A stretch of DNA of 39,667 nucleotides from positions 1-39,667 of the forward strand of contig NAVB01001644.1 in NCBI GenBank assembly GCA_002179805.1, in the 5' to 3' direction. Position 1 is the first letter of the stretch. Each line of letters starts with the position of its first letter. Source of the DNA: Acanthamoeba lenticulata. Its lineage: Eukaryota; Discosea; Longamoebia; Acanthamoebidae. Shown piece by piece: positions 20,896 through 32,800 of the stretch. A program made the translations under genes and the position numbers. The notes beneath the pieces were generated by a model. That model had not been told where the DNA came from, did not search any database, and worked only from the letters and a program-made list of their open reading frames with translations.

Positions 20896-20901
20896 AATAA
20901 A
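20896..20901 (+). terminator. Candidate AATAAA polyadenylation signal
   Basis: AATAAA lies 31 nt after the stop codon (20865) of the 309-aa gene, in an AT-rich context. This fits a canonical cleavage/polyadenylation hexamer. Confidence 0.55.
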
Positions 20902-20978
20902 GATGTAGAAATGAACCCACACGTGTTGAGCTGCTCAATACGCCCTTCCTCCTCCTTTGATGATTGAATGACAGCTCT

Positions 20979-22109
20979 TCACTCCTTCTTGATCTTAGGA
21001 GCAGCCCGCGTGAACTCCAGCCCCTCATTCTGCTTGGGCGTGGTCGCGCGCGTAAGAGGACAGAGACAGGAGAGGGCACGGAGGAAAACGCACTCGTGCG
21101 AGCAGGGGCTGGAGGTGCTTCTCCTCTTTCGCCTTACGTGAGCAGGACTGTTCCTCGTTCTGGCGTTTCGGGTTTCGGGACCAGTGAGCCTCCTTCAACA
21201 TGAGGAAGTGAGATGTCGGGAGAAGGGTCAACAGGTGCACAAACCTCCAATCCCTGTGCGCCTTTGTTATTGCTGGTGGCCGTCATCTCTTGGAAGTGCC
21301 GCTCTCGTGTCTCGAGCTGATGGATGCTCGCAGTCAGGTACGCCAGCTGCGTCTCGGCCACCTGTGTCATGGCAGCAGTCCCTTCTAGCAGCTGTGCAAA
21401 ATTGCGTCAGATTCGAACTGGATTGATAAGGTTGTGGGGGATGAAGTGGGGCGAGGGTTCATGGTACTAGACTAAACCAGAACCCATCAAGGGTAATCTA
21501 ATGCAGTCAGGACTTTCTGGATCTGGCTCCACTGCTGCGAAGGCGTGCGGAGGCGTGGTATGCGTGGGACGTGGGGAAAGACGTACGTTCGACACAGACA
21601 GCTGCAATGAGGCCTCAACCGCCGTCATGAGGTTTCACCGCGTGTCAGACATATACGCGAAAGTGCAGCACGAGGGGAAGAGAATGAACCCTTTTGCGCC
21701 TCTGACGTCGCTCGTGCAGCATGCTCGTGTTGTCCAAAGGTGCTGGTTTGGCCGTGTTGCGGGAGACAACGATCTGCAGGCAGTCTGCCAGGCAATTACG
21801 CAGTCTGCACAGCTGAGCCTCGAGCATGGCCTCCCGCTCCTTACTCCTTAACTCCTCTTCTTTCTGCAGAGAGCCTCTCTCCTTACAGAGACAGAGTTGT
21901 GCATAGGTCTCAGCAAGCTGCTTTTCTAACTTCTCGATTCGCGCTTGATAGGCTCTGTTCAGTTGTTTCAGTTCTTCCAATGCTGGGTCCGAAACCCTGA
22001 CAACAAAGTTGAGGATGAGATGAGAGTGGTATCTTCAAGTAGGAGGCGTGGAAAGGAACCTTTCCGCTTCCATCTGGTTTCTGCCCCATAGGCGAGAGAT
22101 GTAGTCCAT
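20979..22109 (-). CDS. Coiled-coil protein of unknown function
   Basis: Reads leftward. The start is ATG 22109 (MDYISRLWGRNQMEAE), joined AG|G to the next exon RVSDPALEELKQLNRAYQ, a phase-correct junction. Residues ~18-80 form a strong coiled coil (KQLNRAYQARIEKLEKQLAE; KEEELRSKEREAMLEAQLCR). A middle part is less certain (exons between 21740 and 21370). A second helical stretch reads AETQLAYLTASIHQLETRER. The C terminus is basic; I joined GLE | EAHWSRNPKRQ and LLAR | NEGLEFTRAAPKIKKE, both phase 0, ending at TGA 20979-20981. I do not recognise the family. It may be a scaffold or tether subunit. The exact middle exons and overall length (~200-250 aa) remain uncertain. Confidence 0.6.
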
Positions 22110-22239
22110 TTTGAAATGGAGCCCGTGTGCGTCTTCTGTTACTTTTCGTTTGCGACTGCGTTACGTTTGCAAACCAGTTTGGCGCGAAAATCTTCTTGCA
22201 GGTGCCCTCTTCGCGCTTGGGCAAAACCTTTACACGTCG

Positions 22240-24343
22240 CTAGGGCTGGTACATAGAAAACCTGACCTTCTTTTTCGGAGCTGTTGAACTGGCAGTCGTT
22301 TGTTGCTCTTGCTGCTGTTGCTTCTCTTTGGCTTCCTGTTTAGCCGCTTGGGCACGCCTGAACTCATTCATGAGGTAGCCATCAGCATCACGCAAGTTGC
22401 TCTCCGGCTCCCACGAGTTGTGCTCGTCCGTATAACCTGGTGGGGAAAAGAGTTGCCGTGGTGAGGAGCCGTGTTGTTGTCTGGCAAGCAAGCAAAAGAA
22501 AGAGCAAGAGTACCAAGCCACTTGAGCAGGTAGTACGTCTGTCCTCCGACCTTCTTCTCCTGCAAAATCCGCTCTACGCGATAGACACCATGCTCTTTGT
22601 CCCCTTTCTTGCTCTTCTTGGGCCGTTTGCTGCTGCTCTGTTTGCTCCTCTTCTTCTTTTCGCCTTCCTTCCTCTTTTTGACCTTTCGACTGTTCATCTC
22701 TTTTTCGCCACTCGTCTTGTTGGGCCGCGGTCGCAGGATCCATCTCGTCCTGCCGCTGGTGGGCGGCGGTTCCTCGGCAGTTGACGACTCCTCAACCTCT
22801 GCTTGTTCGTCATCCCCACCGCCCTCGCCTTCTTCGCTCTCACTGTCGCCGTCTCTCTGGTGGGCCTCCTCCTGTACGTTCTCTTCCTCCCCTTGCTCCA
22901 CCCCTTCTTCCTCTTCACCCTCCTTTTCGTCCAACACGTACTCAAAATCGTCAGCGATAGTCTCCTCTTCCACGTCATCGACCTCTTCTTCCTCTGCTCT
23001 CCGGCGGGCCTCCCTCTTCTGCTCCTCTTCGATGGCGCGTTGCCTCCGTCGCTCTTCTTCCTTTTGCTTCCGCTTTCGCTTCCGCTCGATGGCGCGCTGC
23101 CAGGCCTCCACCTCCTGGTCCTTCACGACCAACTGCGTATACCCCGCGTGCATGACGTCGTTGAGGGCCTGAGACGACTGCCGCAATTCTTCTACCAGCT
23201 TCCTCAGCTCGGGCACCTCGCCCACCAACAGTTCAATCCTCGCGTCCAACCTGAGGGTCCCCCAAACCCACCAGAGTAAGCTTGCAGACCGCGAGCTCCA
23301 TACTCGATCGCTGCTAGGACGTACTCTTGGACATCAGCGTGGGGCCGAAGCTCCTCGGCCTGCATGACGCACACGCTCAACGTCGCGCGCAACTGGCTCA
23401 GCTCGTGGGCGGCCAGCTTGGCCCTCACCGCGGTGACAACAACGGTGTAGACGCAGTATTTGTACGTCACCGGATTGAACGCGCCACCCTCTAAAGGCTT
23501 GAACCTGTGCAGCTCAACTCATCAGCATCGGCTCATCAGCAGCAGCAGCAGCAAGCACCACCACATTGATTCGGGGGTGGACGCGACGTACACACGCACT
23601 GGGCCGAGGAGCGACAGGCCCAAGTTGCTGCAGTAGTCCCACACAGTGTGTAAGCGCGAGCCCTGGCCTTGAGACAGGGTTTGAGGAGAGAGAGGGGAGT
23701 GAAGGGACGGAACGCACGCAAGAGTTACGACGCGAGCGCCGTCCTTGAGGGAGAGAGCGAGCTTGCGCTCCAGGGCCATATTGCGCGCCTCGTCAAAGAA
23801 CCTGTTGTCAACAAACACCACGGTGGCTCCGCTGCGAAGAAAGGAGGAGCTGCGTTGGTGGTTCCGCTCCTCGTTATGGAGGCCAAGATGGACAGAGTAG
23901 TACCTGATGTCGCACTCGTCGCTGAGGAAGTCACAGCAAAGGAGCTCCACTCGAGGGGTGTTCATGATGACCTGCAGCGCCGCTGCGGAGGTGTGTTGAG
24001 ACTCGTCCCTCTCGAAGCCTAAGGCTCGGCAACCTGTCATGGCGGCCACTTGCATCACAACCTGTTGACACGAACGAGTGAGCCGAGCTACACGAGTTTA
24101 CGAACTAGAACAAGGTGCACTTACGCTGCCGATGCCCGCCTCGAGATCAAGGAACATATCGTCGGCACTAATATCAAGACGCTTAATGATGCGCTCCACC
24201 AGGCTACCGGGCAGTTCGGGAAGCAGGGGCGGCTCGGGCATCGAGTGTTTGGCCCTTTGCCACGTCGACACAAACTGAGCTAGCTTAGAGGGACCACGTT
24301 CCTCCTCTTCTGCGGGCCGTTTTCGGGGCACCCGGCGTTTCAT
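22240..24343 (-). CDS. Degenerate DOT1-like domain fused to coiled coil, acidic region and chromodomain
   Basis: About 560 residues, seven exons, leftward from ATG 24343 to TAG 22240-22242. The N-terminal 250 residues follow the DOT1 fold (FLDLEAGIGS|VVMQVAAMTGC, VELLCCDFLSDECDI, ATVVFVDNRFFDEA, FNPVTYKYCVYTVV) but key motifs are changed. SAM motif I DLGSG is DLEAG, catalytic NN is DN, and the YGE substrate loop is missing, so a catalytically dead or altered enzyme is likely. Then come a long Lys/Glu coiled coil (~260-400), an acidic region (DEKEGEEEEGVEQGEEENV), a basic NLS-like stretch, and a chromodomain (~475-530: YRVERILQEKKVGGQTYYLL, KWLG|YTDEHNSWEPESNL). All three aromatic cage residues (Y, W, Y) are present, so methyl-lysine binding is likely. 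The tail ends PKKKVRFSMYQP, containing a KVRF PP1-docking-like motif. The exon joins around 23,720-23,500 are the least certain. Confidence 0.86.
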
Positions 24344-24750
24344 CCTTCTCCCTGGGAGCTTGATTCTTGATCAAACTTGAATTGTTTGTGTGCCACGTCA
24401 GCCAACGGTTACATGTGTTTTTTCATTGTTTCACTTTTCCGTTTGCTTTTTATCAAGCAACATCTTCTGGTTTCTGGTACTTGCGCCAATCGCATTGATT
24501 GAGACGGGGACTCTAGTGTTAAATTATAATACAAGGCTTGCCGTGGAGCTCATCTTAGGGTGAAAGTGATACTTCGCAATCTTCTAATTCGATCACAAAC
24601 AGCGTTGATGGGGAAAAAAAAGAGAAAAAGAGGTTTTTCTTTGTCAGCGTCCTTTCGTACAACAAAGGAGAGAACATCCCCATTTTCTCTTGTCAAGGCT
24701 GGCCTTTTGTGGTCTTCATGAGCCTGTGGTGATAGAAACGACAAAACACC
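24344..24750. promoter_or_regulatory. Divergent intergenic region (DOT1-chromo / Rictor)
   Basis: 407 bp between divergent start codons, AT-rich relative to coding DNA, with T-runs (gttttttcattgtttcac, 24417-24434) and a purine-rich run (ggggaaaaaaaagagaaaaagagg, 24610-24633). It should hold the promoters of both genes. No specific element is claimed. Confidence 0.5.
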
Positions 24751-27700
24751 ATGCAGAGGTTCAGGGACTTCCGGCTGCAAGGCCACGCCCCTACAAAGAT
24801 CAAGAGTGAACCAGGGCCCCAGCCCACAAGCAAGGTTGTTGCGATGCCTCCTGAAGGTACGCTCTGGCCTTATCTTCTCCGTCTACGTTCTTAAACTAAG
24901 AACATGCATAACTAGCCATTGCCAAGTTGGAGATTCTTGAAAACGGCAAGCTGGACCTACGCCAAAAGATTGATGCGCTGCGAGCTCTCTCCAAGCTGGG
25001 CTCCACCATCACGCAACTCGACGAATCCTTCTCAAGGCGCTTGGTGGGGTGGTACGCCTCCTCCATTGCCTCAGGTTGGACCAAGAAGCTTCGCTTACCG
25101 GCTTAAATATTGCCAGCGTGCGCAACTTCATCTCTTTCCCGCGGCTTGTTGTGCGCGTCCAAGCATTGCGCGTCTTGCGCTACATGGCTTGCGATTCCAT
25201 CCTTGTGCGCCACATCACCGAGAGCCACGTCGCGTACTTTATCGCCAGGTGACCACCTCTGCTCGGCGTCTCACGTGCTTTGTTTGCGCAAAGCTCATCA
25301 GCTGCAACACGTTGGCAGATCACTCGAGGTTGAACGGGACCCCACGCTGGAGCGTGTTGAAGCGTTCAAAGTTGTCCGTCGGATGATCGAAGTCGGCCCA
25401 GAGTACATCCCTCGAGCCATTGCTGCTGTCCTAGTGGCGGTTGCCGAGTCCCTCGAGGACGCCCTCTGCAGCATCGCCCTCGAAACCCTTTGCTGCCTCG
25501 GTACAAAGGACGAACCCGGGTCGAGCCTTGCTGTTCTGGTTGTTGACTGTCTGTTCATGTGCGGTACGTGTAGCTGTGGTCAACCCCCAGCTGGTGGCGT
25601 TCAGCAACGGCATACGGACCATCTTCAAGGCCTGCGTCGACCCGAACCACGCGCGCTTGCAGCTAGAACTACTGCAGACGACCATTTACCTCCTGAACGA
25701 GCCAGCCTGCCATCCCTACGTCCGCTACAACTGCGACCTGCGGGTGCGGCCTCTTCTGGGATTTTGCCCATTTGGTGCAAACAGACTGGAGACTGAGTTG
25801 AACTCAACCTACGCTTCTGTCGCGTAGTATCTGCTGGCACCGCTGACTGACACCGATCCCGAGTTGACCACGCCCGACAAGGAGAAGCAGCAGAAAGAGC
25901 AGTACCGCGCGATTCGTTCTGCCTCGGCGACGGCCGTCGCCACTCTTCTGCACAGCTGGGTTGGCCTGATTAGCTTAGCCGCAGATCCTGTAGGTCTGCG
26001 GTCTTTGGTCAACGCAGTTCGGGTCAGTCCTCACGCCCAAGTAAAAGTGCGTCTGTCCCGACCGTTGCTCCGCTCCGAAGTCTTGTATAAACGTCTGCAT
26101 CGACCATTGGCGGGTGTGTAGGAGCTTATCTTGAATGCCCTCTTCACGGTCTTCCGCCTTCCCATTCCGCACGACAAGGACTCCTGGATGTTCTCGTCGC
26201 GCCAAGACAGCCCGGTCAAGACCTTTCAAGACAACGCCATCAACTTTATGAAAACACCTTCTCGGTACGACCGGTCTCCTTCCGTTTTTAGCCGTGACCG
26301 AGGCTCACCTGACGAGGTCGTCTTCTGTGCTCCAAGGGCGATGGTTCAGAGACCCAACCTGCTGTCCATGTACAGATCGGCGCTCCTAATCGCCTTTGTC
26401 GATTGCGGCTTGGTGGAGGCTCTTGTGGACATTGGAAAGGAACATGTTGAAGAGCAGCAAGGGCAGGCCGTCGGCCAGGGAGAAGGAGCGACCAGCATCA
26501 GCCTCGGCGCAAAGGCCACTATCCTCCTTGGCGACCTTTTGCAAATGTCGTCGGCGCTTCTTCCACGCGTTCAGGTCGCCCGCCTGCAGGTGCGTCTCTC
26601 GTGCACAGGTTTTTGCCGAGTCTTTCCACTGCTCACGCTTCTTCTGTGCGGCTGCGACGGCACCAAAAGATGTTGCCGACGCTGGTCTCACACGCTGTCT
26701 CCTTCGTGGAGCACCCGAGAGTGCGGTCATCAACGTCCACCATCGTGTCCCATCTCCACCAGTGCGCCCAGTTGCGGTACACTCCTCCTCCAACTGGCTT
26801 TTGAGTGGCGCAAGAGTGAGAAGACCAATACCGACCTCCAGGCAAGGCCAGACCAAGGACTACAGCGGCGCCTCGGTCGCCACGAGCGGGGCAAGCAAGT
26901 ATCGGCGCCTCAAGGGCCGTGACCGGAAGCTGGACAGGTATGCCCGAGAAGGCCTCCTCCAGTCTCAGTGCTCCCCAGTCAGCTGAATCAGTGCCTGTGT
27001 GGTGCATGTAGAATCGATAACGTGCGGACCAAGGTGGACTACTCGATGGACCAGAGCCAGTTCATGCAGAAGCTGCAACAGACGCAAGTGCTCGCCACCA
27101 AGGAATACAACAAGTGGGATTGGGACCAGATCGAGGAGACCGTGGACGGTCCCTTGCGGAATCCAGTCCACCTCGTCACCGCCATCCAACGCACCGTCTT
27201 TGTCAAGCGACTTCTCTCCTTCCTCAAGCCCGCCGAGAGGGGTTTTATCAACGAACCTCACACCGTGGTAGAGTTTCTCCCCTCCCAGCCCCGCGGAAAG
27301 GACAAGTGTGTTAACTCTTACGGGGGGAACAACAACAGAGCAATCTTAAGTATGTGCGAGTTGCGTGCCTTTGCATAGAGCTGCTGCTCCAGAGCGAGGA
27401 TGGCGAGGCCTTCCTCCGGCAACACGGCCTGGTCAGGAAGATCGCCGACCTGTTCCGTGATGAGGTCGAAGGAGTACGTACACCTACGCCTCCTCTTCCT
27501 GCTCGGTGCTTGAGGCCTGAGCACGATCCTGGCTCACCAACCGCTCCGAGCGTAGAAGTCGCCGCTCAAAGTGCTGCAAGAGGATCGCGTGCTGGATAAG
27601 ATGGCCCGCGAGTACTTCACCGTCCTGGGCACCCTCTCTTCCTCCGTACGGTAAATGCCACCGCCTCCCCATGTGTCCGAGGCACGAGCCACAGAGGCTG

Positions 27701-29723
27701 ATCCCCCATCTGTCACGTGAGCAGAGGCCTGGAGTTGCTGAACCACTACAACGTGTTTACCAATCTGGCCGAGATGCAGTCGTCGCCCAACCTGTCATTC
27801 CTGACCCTCACCTCGCTGGACTATTCTGTGTACGTCGTTGTGAGCTTGAGTATGTGGGTGGCAATCAGCTGGTTGAGCGTTCTCATGCGCCTCCCCTCAC
27901 TACAGAGGCGGGCAGTCGCGCGCCCTACTGTCCAAGTCCTTGACGTCCCCCTCCAAGGTCAGTAGCCCTTCCCGGTTGTACCTCTTGTTCGCCTTTGCTG
28001 GTAATTTACACGTTGGCAAACAGGGAGTGCGTTACTTTGCAACGAAGCACCTGGGACTGCTCTACCGCTCTGGCGTGGCGTCCTTTTCCCATTGGGGCAT
28101 CCAGTATCTCACAAAGCAGGTCTGCAACTCACACCGCTCCGCCTTTGCCTCGCCTGTCTAGTGATACTGATGACGCCGCATACCTCTGGATGCGTCATGG
28201 CGCGCAGTTGGCCGACGAGGATCCCAAGGTCTTCCAGCTGGCGCTGAGTGTGCTGCACGAGGCCTGCGATAACCCCGAATGTTTGGACTCGTTTGTCAGG
28301 TGCCGGCCGTCCTTGGATCTGCTGCAAGGGTCCGTCCGTGCCGCCTTCTTCCCCAGATCACAAAAGATGACACTCACTGTGTTCACAACTCTTCACAGGA
28401 GCCAGACCCGCTTGGCCTCGGAGCTGATCCTCAAGTGAGCCGCCTCCCCCGCTTGCTTGCTCGTTCCTCCCCCATCAAAGCGAGTAGCTCATTACAGCGG
28501 CTGGCGCGTGGTTCCACAGGATGCTGTCGACGGAGGCCGGCTTTGAGTACTTGCTGAAGGCTGGCTACCTGGACGGAGAGCTCGAGCAGTGGAAGACGCA
28601 CGGCTACATCAAGTACACGCTCGACCTCGAACGCACCCTCGAAGAGGCGGCGGCCAAAGTCAAGGTCTGGCGCGAAGAGGACAGACAGAGCCTCGACATC
28701 CCGCCCCACTTCTACGGCGAGCTTGCCAAAACGGGGCAGTGCTGGGCTGTGGCCAGCCACATCCGCCATTTTGCGACCATCCTGCACAACAAGTCTGGCC
28801 AAGTCCCGGCGCTCCACCAACGCGCAGCCCTCTGGGTCCTCGTACGCACACCTCCCCAAATCCCTCGTTCTCTCGCGCTGACAATCATCGTCGTCAGGGC
28901 CACGTTGGAGCGTCGGAGAAGGGGCTCCAACTGCTCGAAAACGAGGGCCTGGTGGCGAAGATTGTCCGCTTGGCCGAACATGCCGATAGCCTTTCTTTGC
29001 GTGGGTGCGTCACCCGCGTGGTCAAACTTACAGGGCTACGTTGGCTTTGGTCCTCTCTTATCGAGGAGGAATGATTTGTGCGTGTAGGACGTGCTACTAT
29101 GTGTTGGGCATGATCAGTCAGCGACCGCAAGGCCGCGCCCTTCTCGATGGCCTCGGCTGGGAATCGCCCTCGGGCTCACAGACCATATGTGTGCCCAAGG
29201 ACCCCGCCAGCTCGAACCTCTTCAAGGTTCGTCTTCTCCTATTGCTCTTCCAAAAAAACCTTGAAAGAGGACCTGACGCCAAGCGGGTGTCCACGCATGA
29301 TTATGATCATGCAGATCCCGCTGCGCAAATATGAGGGTTCGTGGGCGACGTTGGTCTCGGTCTCCAACATCAGCGGGCACTACCCGCCGGATGATCCCCG
29401 AGCCGAGTGTCTGCAGCAGATCGCGGCACTCTCGAACCCCATCATCTTTGAGCGAGCGAGTCGCCAAGTGGCCAGGTAACGACACGTTGCTTCTAGCTGC
29501 TAGCTAGCTTCATCACTGAACGCGATCTTGTTGATTCAGCTTGAAGAATAAGTACCCCGAGATCTTTTTCGACCCAAGCTTCATCGTCAACGTGCTGCGG
29601 CTGCTGGCCAACTTCCGATTCCGCCTCTCGGTGAGGCACTGGGTACACAAGCTTATCGACAACATCGCCTTCACGCCTCAGCTGTGCCAAGGCATCCCAT
29701 GGCACAACATGGGCGCTGCCTGA
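24751..29723 (+). CDS. RICTOR: Rictor / Pianissimo homologue, TORC2 subunit
   Basis: A many-exon gene starting at ATG 24751 (MQRFRDFRLQGHAPTK) and ending TGA 29721-29723. The helical-repeat blocks follow human Rictor in order: RVQALRVLRYMACDSILVRH, VVRRMIEVGPEYIPRAIAAV, VVNPQLVAFSNGIRTIFKAC, LLHSWVGLISLAAD, FTVFRLPIPHDKDSW, KATILLGDLLQMSSALLPR, NKWDWDQIEETVDGPLRN, LLSFLKPAERGFINEPHT, FTVLGTLSSS, RYFATKHLGLLYRSG and WGIQYL. The C-terminal block YPEIFFDPSFIVNVLRLLAN, FRFRLSVRHW matches the Rictor C-terminal domain (human YPQTFDD, FRLPCRRF). Rictor scaffolds TORC2, which phosphorylates AKT/PKB-type kinases and controls actin and chemotaxis in amoebae. Compared with the 1,708-aa human protein, the long Ser-rich disordered insertion before the C-terminal block is missing or strongly shortened. 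Exon boundaries in the 26,580-26,900 and 27,300-28,500 stretches were not all resolved. Confidence 0.92.
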
Positions 29724-29837
29724 AAGCAACCAAACAGTTGCTCCCCCTCACCAGTGGCCGCAAAAAATAACAACGAAAAAAAATATAAAAACAAAAAAGC
29801 GCAGTTTACCAGCACAAACGATTTTGTGGGGGAGGGG
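29724..29837. other. Compact intergenic region between Rictor and INTS8
   Basis: Only 114 bp separate the Rictor stop codon and the INTS8 start on the same strand. The Rictor 3' end and the INTS8 promoter must overlap or nearly overlap. The segment has an A-rich run (ataacaacgaaaaaaaatat, 29767-29786). Confidence 0.5.
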
Positions 29838-32800
29838 ATGTCGCTGCTCTCGGTAGAGGTAGTGGACGATGTGGATGCGCACAAGTATGTGCACTCCCTG
29901 CTGGACTTCCTGCTCTACCCAAAGAAGCTGGAAGCCCACGTGCGTATTTTCCGTTGCTTGATTTGATGTCTCAATCTGGTGTTGTTTGACGTTCACTCAC
30001 ACGCTCGCCTTTCCTGCTGCAATGCGCATTGCCCGAAAACGGACACGACTCCAGTTGGCAGGGCTGCGTGAGGGGACGGTGCACTTCCCCTCTGGGCCGG
30101 ACTTGATTCGTTCGTGCCTGCAGCAGGCCCTGGCCGCCGAGGCCCGCGGCCCAGCCGCCCCGCAGGCGGCCCCGACCATGGGCACCACAGAGGCCCCGCA
30201 GGGGCCCTGGCAGAGCCCCGTGAGCCCGCCCCCGCTTGCCGCGCCCGTCGCGCAGCGCGCCAAGCTCCTGCACTCGTGGGCCGCCCAGGTACTCCCCTCC
30301 CTCGCCCAATGATGCCCCGCAAGTGCACCCTCAACGGCGAGCCAACCAAACCACCAAGGTCGGTCACGTGCTGGAGCTTTCGCTAGAGACCATCGAGAAG
30401 GAGCTGCCCATCAACATGCAGCAGCCGCTCCTCATGCAGATGTGTCAGCACTACGCCCACGACAAGTGCGCCACCAGTTCTTTTAATTTTTATTAGATTT
30501 TCTATTTTTATTACATCTTTTATTTTATTATTTTATTGTTTTTACTTCAAGTCAACTAAATGCTTTATATAAAACAGGACACACGAGGTCGACTTCTACC
30601 GATGGGTGCTGCGGGCGCTCATGCGTAACGTGGGCCTCAACTTCATCACTCCGGCGCTCCCGGGCGAGGCGAGCAAGGCCGACGGGGCCATGGACGAGGA
30701 CGCGCGGGAGGGCGGCGGCGACAACACAAAGCCAGACGCAGCAGCAGCGCCCAAGAAGCCGGTGAGCGGCGATGCGTCGATGCCGGCCCGCAACTTCCTG
30801 CGCGGGTGGATCAACCAGCACCGCGACTACCGACTGGACACGTCGGCCGCCGACTCGGCCGAGCGGACCAAGTTTGAGAAGCAGCTCATGGTAGTGCCCT
30901 TTGAGCTGGGCGAGTTCCACTTCTTCATCGAGGACTTTGCCGAGGCCGAGAAGCTCTTTGTGCTCGCCCGCGACCGGGCCGTCGCCTTTGCCGCCAAGTA
31001 TCCTGACCTCGACCCCAAGCAGTGGTGCGTTCATCCCAGCTCAACCCTCTTCACCACCACCATCATCACCATCATCATCATCGCTCATGCTTGACATTCC
31101 CTGGTGGGCGCCGACAGGCCGATGTCGCGCGAGAGAGTCGATGGCTTCCTGCACGCGTGCATGATGATCGGATACCGCGTCCACACGAAGGACTCTCCGC
31201 TGCGGGCCGCCCAGGTACGTGCCTACCCCCCCCCCCCAACTATTCCGTGTTCGCGCGTGAGCCAGGAGGGATGAAGGCCCTTTCTCGAGCAAACGCCATT
31301 TGATGGCTGATTGGGCGAGCTTTGGGGGGGGGGGGATTGAAGGGGCTGACGGGGCTGCTCGAGGACCTCAAGCCCCAGCCCACGGCCGCCACGCTCATGC
31401 TCCGCGCGGAGGAGCTCCGGCTGTCCCTCGCCTCCATCCCCTTCCTCGCCCTCAGTGACGACGACAAGCGCAAGCGGTACCACATCCGAAATCGCTTTTT
31501 TCTTTATTATTATTTTTAATTAATTGTTACGATCCAAGAAATCCGTAATATTGTATATTTATGTATTTTTTAACTTATTTATTTTATAAAATCAATAATC
31601 TGAAAAATGTGGGGAATGGAACAGGAGGGAGGAGTGGAGCTGGAAGCTGTGGGAGCTGTTGATCCGCGACAACTTTAGCGACGACCTCAGCTGGAGCTAC
31701 CGGCTGTACCTGCCCCGCAGCCCCGAGCTGGCCTTCATGAGCGGGCAGCTCCTCATCCTCAACAGCCTCAAGCTCGTCCTGCGCGACTACAACCTCAACG
31801 AGAAGACCACGGCCTCGCCCTTCACCAACTCCATATTCCCGCCCCTCCGCACCTACCTCGCCCCGACCTCGCACGCCGCAGACGACGCCGGCGAGGCGGC
31901 GGCGGTGGCCCTCCCGCCGGCCCTCGCCGGGTTCCTGGAGGTGGACCCCGCCGGCGACAAGCTGGGCGGCGAGCACATGGCCGATCACCAGCATCGCCAC
32001 TACCACGTGCCGCCTCACGCGCTTCGCTTCTTGTTTGCCGTCGCGGTCGACGCTGTCAAGCGACTCTCTGGTTCGTCTGCCCTCAAATGGTTACAGAAAA
32101 TCTCAATTTATTCTTTTTAATATAAACGCTTGGGTTTTCGGGGCGACAGAACTCGGGCCGGTGAGGTTCGGCTCCGGCACGAACACGCCCGGGGGAGCCG
32201 CCGCGAGCGCCCCACCGCAGCCCGAGGAGGACTTCCTGTCGGAGGACAAGATCCGGAGCCGCGTGTGTCGGTTCCTCTACCGCGTCGCGCAGCGGGAGGA
32301 CACGGTCGAGTGCTGGCAGGCCATGCGCCACGTCGCCCTCCTCTGCGGCGTGCAGGCCCCCGAGGAGCAGGACGGCGCCGCCCCAGCAGGCCTGTCGCCC
32401 GCCACCGTGCCCTCGCGCTCGGCCATCGAGGCGGCCCTCCAGGCGGCCCAAGTGCGCCGCCAGACGCAGCACGAGATGGCCGCCTTTGTCGAGCTCCAGC
32501 AGCAGCAACAGCAACAACAGCAACAGGAGAGCGCCGTGCGCGGGGCCAAGCGGGGCCGGACGGCCAGGGACGTGTTCGTGGAATCGCTGGGCGGGCGCGC
32601 CCTCCTGCGTGCGGCCATGAAGGGCGACGGCAGCGCGGGGTCAGATGACTGGCGGCCGCCCAGCGCCAAGCGGTCCAGGGACGCTCCTCAAGACTCGGGC
32701 AACGACGATGATGACGACGATGATGACGACGAGAGCGCGGCAATCACGTTCCTGCTCAAGCGCGCCAGGCACTGCCTCGGGTCGGGCGACCTCGCGCGCG

